Assembly: GCF_029227915.1 (NCBI RefSeq)
Contig: NC_079877.1
Coordinates: forward strand, 33,073,851-33,137,850
DNA from: Hydractinia symbiolongicarpus
Taxonomy: Eukaryota > Cnidaria > Hydrozoa > Anthoathecata > Hydractiniidae
DNA: 64,000 nucleotides
Direction: 5' to 3'
Of this stretch, positions 59,218-64,000 are shown in pieces. How positions within the stretch are numbered: position 1 is the stretch's first letter; each line of letters begins with the position of its first letter. The notes beneath the pieces were generated by a model. That model did not search any database, was not told the DNA's origin, and saw only the letters and a list, made by a program, of their open reading frames with translations. Both the position numbers and the translations under genes were made by a program.

Positions 59218-60920
59218 CCATAACGATTTTTTAAAGTATCTTTTCACCACTAAAACGCATGAGACTTGTAGTTTTCAAAAATGTTTTCATTTTTGATGAG
59301 ACGCTGAATAAAAGAAGTTTAATTGCCAGCAAACAAAAACCCGCCATTTCCCGTAAACCCCGGACTCGGCCCGTATAGTCAAAAGTATACAAAGAAAGTA
59401 CCCTGTGAGTAAACTCATTTCCCGAACGATTTTTTAAATTATTTTTTCACCACTAAAACGCATGAGACTTGTAGTTTTTAAAAATGTTTTCATTTTTGAT
59501 GAGACGCTGAATAAAAGAAGTTTAATTGCCGGCAAACAAAAACCGCCATTTCCCGTAAACCCCGGACTCGGCCCGTATAGTCAAAAGTATACAAAGAAAG
59601 TACCCAGGGAGTAAACTCATTTCCCGTGTATACAAAGAAAGTACCCTGTGAGTAAACACATTTCCAAAACGATTTTTTAAATTATCTTTTCACCACTAAA
59701 ACGGATGAGACTTGTAGTTTTCAAAAATGTTTTCATTTTTGATGAGACGCTTGTTGAAAGAGGTTTAATCGCCGGCAAACGAAAACCCGCGATTTCCCGT
59801 AAATCCCGGGCTTGGCCCGTATAGTCTAAAGTATACAAAGAAAGTAGCCTGTGAGTAAACTCATTTCCCGAACGATTTTTTAAATTATTTTTTAACCACT
59901 AAAACGCATAAGACTTGTAGTTTTCAAAAATGTTTTCATTTTTGATGAGACGCTTAATGAAAGAGGTTTAATCGCCGGCAAAAGAAAACCCGCGATTTCA
60001 CGTAAATCCCGGGTTTGGCCGTATAGTCGAATGTATACAAAGAAAGTACCCTGTGAGTAAACTCATTTCCAAAACGATTTTTTAAAGTATCTTTTCACCA
60101 CTAAAACGCATGAGACTTGTAGTTTTCAAAAATGTTTTCATTTTTGATGAGACGCTGAATAAAAGAAGTTTTATTGCCGGCAAACGAAAACCCGCCATTT
60201 CCCGTAAACCCCGGACTCGGCCCGTATAGTCAAAAGTATACAAAGAAAGTACCCTGTGAGTGAACTAATTTCCCGAACGATTTTTTAAATTATTTTTTCA
60301 CCACTAAAACGCATGAGACTTGTAGTTTTTAAAAATGTTTTCATTTTTGATGAGACGCTGAATAAAAGAAGTTTAATTGCCGGCAAACGAAAACCCGCCA
60401 TTTCCCGTAAACCCCGGACTCGGCCCGTATAGTCAAAAGTATACAAAGAAAGTACCCAGGGACTAAACTCATTTCCCGTGTATACAAAGAAAGTACCCTG
60501 TGAGTAAACACATTTCCAAAACGATTTTTTAAATTATCTTTTCACCACTAAAACGCATGAGACTTGTAGTTTTCAAAAATGTTTTCATTTTTGATGAGAC
60601 GCTTGTTGAAAGAGGTTTAATCGCCGGCAAACGAAAACCCGCGATTTCCCGTAAATCCCGGGCTTGGCCCGTATAGTCTAAAGTATACAAAGAAAGTACC
60701 CTGTGAGTAAACTCATTTCCCGAACGATTTTTTAAATTATTCTTTCACCACTAAAACGCATAAGACTTGTAGTTTTCAAAAATGTTTTCATTTTTGATGA
60801 GACGCTTAATGAAAGAGGTTTAATCGCCGGCAAACGAAAACCCGCGATTTCACGTAAATCCCGGGTTTGGCCCGTATAGTCGAATGTATACAAAGAAAGT
60901 ACCCTGTGAGTAAACTCATC
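59218..60920. repeat. 2313-bp HOR, copy 2 (partial)
   Basis: This copy matches 56905 to about 58600 with all the rare marks at +2313: TTGCCAGC 59323, TTTTTAACCACT near 59892, TTTGGCCGTATAG 60014, AGTTTTATTGCC 60169. Private changes include AACGGATGAG near 59702, AAAGTAGCCTG near 59844 and CAAAAGAAAAC near 59979. Confidence 0.89.
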
Positions 60921-61773
60921 TCCAAAACGATTTTTTAAAGTATCTTTTCACCACTAAAACGCATGAGACTTGTAGTTTTCAAAAATGTTTTAATTTTTGA
61001 TGAAACGCTGAATAAAAGAAGTTTAATTGCCGGCAAACGAAAACCCGCCATTTCCCATAAACCCCGGACTCGGCCCGTATAGTCAAAAGTATACAAAGAA
61101 AGTACCCTGTGAGTAAACTCATTTCCCGAACGATTTTTTAAATTATTTTTTCACCACTAAAACGCATGAGACTTGTAGTTTTCAAAAATGTTTTCATTTT
61201 TGATGAGACGCTTGTTGAAAGAGGTTTAATCGCCGGCAAACGAAAACCCGCGATTTCCCGTAAATCCCGGGCTTGGCCCGTATAGTCTAAAGTATACAAA
61301 GAAAGTACCCTGTGAGTAAACTCATTTCCCGAACGATTTTTTAAATTATTTTTTCACCACTAAAACGCATAAGACTTGTAGTTTTCAAAAATGTTTTCAT
61401 TTTTGATGAGACGCTTAATGAAAGAGGTTTAATCGCCGGCAAACGAAAACCCGCGATTTCACGTAAATCCCGGATTTGGCCCGTATAGTCGAATGTATAC
61501 AAAGAAAGTACCCTGTGAGTAAACTCATTTCCAAAACGATTTTTTAAAGTATCTTTTCACCACTAAAACGCATGAGACTTGTAGTTTTCAAAAATGTTTT
61601 CATTTTTGATGAGACGCTGAATAAAAGAAGTTTAATTGCCGGCAAACGAAAACCCGCCATTTCCCGTAAACCCCGGACTCGGCCCGTATAGTCAAAAGTA
61701 TACAAAGAAAGTACCCAGGGAGTAACTCATTTCCCATGTATACAAAGAAAGTACCCTGTGAGTAAACTCATTT
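60921..61773. repeat. Style II monomers before the right edge domain
   Basis: M1 with CATCTCC before it, TTTTAATTTTTGATGAAACGC and TTCCCATAAAC, then M2 with GTCTAAAG, M3 with CGGATTTGG, M1 with one base lost (GGGAGTAACTC, 202 bp) and an extension ending AAACTCATTT rather than AAACACATTT. Confidence 0.83.
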
Positions 61774-64000
61774 CCAAAACGATTTTTTAAATTATCTTTT
61801 CACCACTAAAACGCATGAGACTTCTAGTTTTCAAAAATGTTTTCAATTTTGATGGGACGCTGAATGAAAGAAGTTTAATCGCCTGCACACGAAAACCCGC
61901 GATTTCCCGTAAATCCCGGACTGGGCCCGTATAGTCAAAAGTATATAAATGAAGTACCCAGGGAGTAAACTCATTTCCCGAACGTTTTTTTTTAAATTAT
62001 TTTTTCACCACTAAAACGCATGAGACTTGTAGTTTTCAAAAATGTTTTCATTTTTGATGAGACTCTTAATGAAAGAAGTTTAATCGCCGGCAAACGAAAA
62101 TCCGCGATTTCACGTAAATCCCGGGCTTGGTCCGTATAGTCAAAAGTATACAAAGAAAGTACCCTGTGAGTAAACTCATTTCCCGAACGATTTTTTAAAT
62201 TATTTTTTCACCACTAAAACGCATGAGACTTGTAGTTTTTAAAAATGTTTTCATTTTTGATGAGACGCTGAATAAAAGAAGTTTAATTGCCGGCAAACGA
62301 AAACCCGCCATTTCCCGTAAACCCCGGACTCGGCCCGTATAGTCAAAAGTATACAACGAAAGTACCCAGGGAGTAAACTCATTTCCCATGTATACAAAGA
62401 AAGTACCCTGTGAGTAAACACATTTCCAGAACGATTTTTTAAATTATTTTTTCACCACTAAAACGCATAAGACTTGTAGTTTTCAAAAATGTTTTCATTT
62501 TTGATGAGACGCTGAATAAAAGAAGTTTAATCGCCGGCGAACGAAAACCCGCGATTTCCCGTAAATCCCGGGCTTGGCCCGTATAGTCAAAAGTATACAA
62601 AGAAAGTACCGAGGGAGTAAACTCATTTCCCGAACGATTTTTTAAATTATTTTTTCACCACTAAACCGCGTGAGACTTGTAGTTTTTAAAAGTGTTTTCA
62701 TTTTTGATGAGACGCTGAATAAAAGAAGTTTAATCGCCGGCAAACGAAAACCCGCGTTTTCCCGTAAATCCTGGGCTTGGCCCGTATAGTTGAATGTATA
62801 TAAAGAAAGTACCCTGTGAGTAAACTCATTTCCAAAACGAATTTTTAACTAATCTTTTCACCACTAAAACACATAAGACTTGTAGTTTTCAGAAATGTTT
62901 TCATTTTTGATGGGACGCTGAATAAAAGTAGTTTAATCGCCGGCACACGAAAACCCGCGATTTCCCGTAAATCCCGGACTGGGCCCGTATAGTCGAATGT
63001 ATACAAAGAAGGTACCCAGGGTGTAAACTCATTTTCCGAACGATTTTTTAAATTTTTTTTTCACCACTAGAACGCATGAGACTTGTAGTTTTCAAAAATG
63101 TTTTCATTTTTGATGAGACGCTTGTTGAAAGAGGCTTAATCGCCTGCAAACGAAAACCCGCGATTTTCCGTAAATCCCGGGCTTGTCCGTATAGTCAAAA
63201 GTATACAAAAAAAGTACCCTGTGAGTAAACTCATTTCCAGAACGATTATTTAAATTATTTTTTCACCACTAAAACGCATAAGACTTGTAGTTTTCAGAAA
63301 TGTTTTCATTCTTGATGAGACACTTAATGAAAGTGGTTTAATCGCCGGCAAACGAAAACCCGCGATTTCCCGTAAATCCCGGCTTTGGCCCGTATAGTCG
63401 AATGTATACAAAGAAAGTACCCTGTGAGTAAACTCATTTCCAAGACGATTTTTTAAAGTATCTTTTCACCACTAAAACGCACGAGACTTGTAGTTTTCAA
63501 AAATGTTTTCATTTTTGATGAGACGCTGAATAAAAGAAGTTTAATTGCCGGCAAACGAAAACCCGCCATTTCCCGTAAACCCCGGACTCGGCCCGTATAG
63601 TCAAAAGTATACAAAGAAAGTATCCAGGAAGTAAACTCATTTCCCATGTATACAAAGAAAGTACCCTGTGAGTAAACACATTTCCAAAACGATTTTTTGA
63701 TTTATCTTTTCACCACTAAAACGCATGAGACTTGTAGTTTTCAAAAATGTTTTCATTTTTGATGAGACGCTTGTTGAAAGAGGTTTTATCGCCGGGAAAC
63801 GAAAACCTGCGATTTCCCGTAATTCCCGGGCATGGCCCGTATAGTTGAATGTATCTAAAGAAAGTACCCAGGGAGTAAACTCGTTTCCCGAACGATTTTT
63901 CAAATTATTTCTGCACCACTAGAACGAATGAGACTTGTAGTTTTCAAAAATGTTTTCATTCTTGATGAGACGCTTAATGAAAGAGGTTTAATCGCCGGCA
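61774..64000. repeat. Divergent style I monomers at the right end
   Basis: The stretch begins with M8 (61774-61976), followed by monomers carrying many private changes: AACGTTTTTTTTTAAATT, GACTCTTAATG, GGCGAACG, AAACCGCGTGAG, AAAAGTGTTTTC, GCGTTTTCCCG, TTTTTAACTAATC, GTATATAAAG. Then come M4, M5, M6, M1-ext, an M2 with TTTTTGATTTATC and GTATCTAAAG, and a final partial monomer with ATTTCTGCACC and AACGAATGAG. The M4-M5-M6-M1 order is the same as in copies A and B. The array continues past the window. Confidence 0.86.

Larger units (their letters stand above)
1..64000. repeat. Satellite DNA array, 203-bp monomer with higher-order repeats
   Basis: The window is filled end to end by head-to-tail copies of one repeat unit of about 203 bp. 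Landmarks recurring in almost every copy are a CCNNAACGATTTTTTAAA box, CACCACTAAAACGC, GACTTGTAGTTTT, GCCGGCAAACGAAAACCCG, CCCGTATAGTC, GTATACAAAGAAAGTACCC and GAGTAAACTCATTT. I phase monomers from the CC that follows CATTT. All copies have the same orientation; no inverted monomer, transposon insertion, simple-sequence tract or unique DNA was seen. Composition is about 38% GC. Families differ from each other at many diagnostic sites, while copies of the same higher-order unit differ by only a few bases. Satellite identity is certain; a centromeric or pericentromeric location is inference from size and HOR organisation. Confidence 0.98.

Noticed and set aside
61949-61957. TATA-like GTATATAAA (also near 62797)
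   Set aside because: Single-base variants of the common GTATACAAA in diverged monomers, with no gene downstream.
1-64000. CRISPR array
   Set aside because: Repeats are 203 bp with no unique spacers; everything between landmarks is itself repeated.
1-64000. Transposon, LTR or MITE origin of the monomer visible in the window
   Set aside because: No terminal repeats, target-site duplications, polyA or coding remnants were seen. An ancestral element outside the window cannot be excluded.
1-64000. Pol III promoter boxes or tRNA-derived sequence
   Set aside because: No B-box-like GGTTCGANNCC and no cloverleaf could be found in the monomer consensus.
1-64000. Telomeric repeats or an array boundary
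   Set aside because: No TTAGGG, TTAGG or TTTAGGG runs and no unique flank within the window.

Overview
The whole 64 kb is one uninterrupted tandem satellite DNA array. I see no protein-coding gene, RNA gene, transposon, CRISPR array or unique sequence in it. The repeat unit is about 203 bp and runs head to tail in one orientation from the first base to the last, giving roughly 300 monomers. Both window ends fall inside a monomer, so the array continues on each side. A satellite of this size, with higher-order structure, points to a eukaryotic chromosome, most likely centromeric or pericentromeric heterochromatin read from a long-read assembly. The species cannot be named from the sequence. 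In one monomer counted by hand GC is 38% (77 of 203) and CpG is not depleted (10 seen, about 7 expected). This argues against a heavily germline-methylated genome such as a vertebrate or most plants, but proves nothing.

Monomers fall into about eight recognisable families, called M1 to M8 here, which differ at diagnostic sites. M1 is usually followed by a 41-bp partial duplication of the monomer tail, making a 244-bp unit. Every monomer has an AT-rich half with a 22-bp perfect or near-perfect hairpin and a GC-richer half with four CCCG boxes about one helical turn apart.

The families are arranged in higher-order repeats (HORs) of two styles. Style I (M4-M5-M6-M1-ext-M2 and relatives, with M7) dominates 0.8-3.9 kb, 12.8-18.4 kb, 20-21 kb, 28.9-33 kb and the right edge after 61.8 kb. 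Style II is built on an 853-bp tetramer, M1-ext-M3'-M2-M3. It dominates 1-0.75, 3.9-7.2, 18.4-20, 21-28.9 and 33-61.8 kb. The 7.2-12.8 kb stretch is mixed.

On top of this lies nested segmental duplication. About 12.8-23.5 kb (copy A) and 28.9-35.4 kb (copy B) are collinear copies separated by insertions of whole monomers. Smaller tandem duplications have units of about 244, 648, 650, 811, 853, 1258, 1300, 1706, 1905, 1909, 2151 and 2313 bp. Shared rare mutations mark the copies. The architecture looks like repeated unequal exchange, with the right half and copy A expanded most recently. The minus-strand 61-64 residue reading frames that recur in many monomers are by-products of the repeat: 203 is not a multiple of three, so the frame changes at every monomer boundary.
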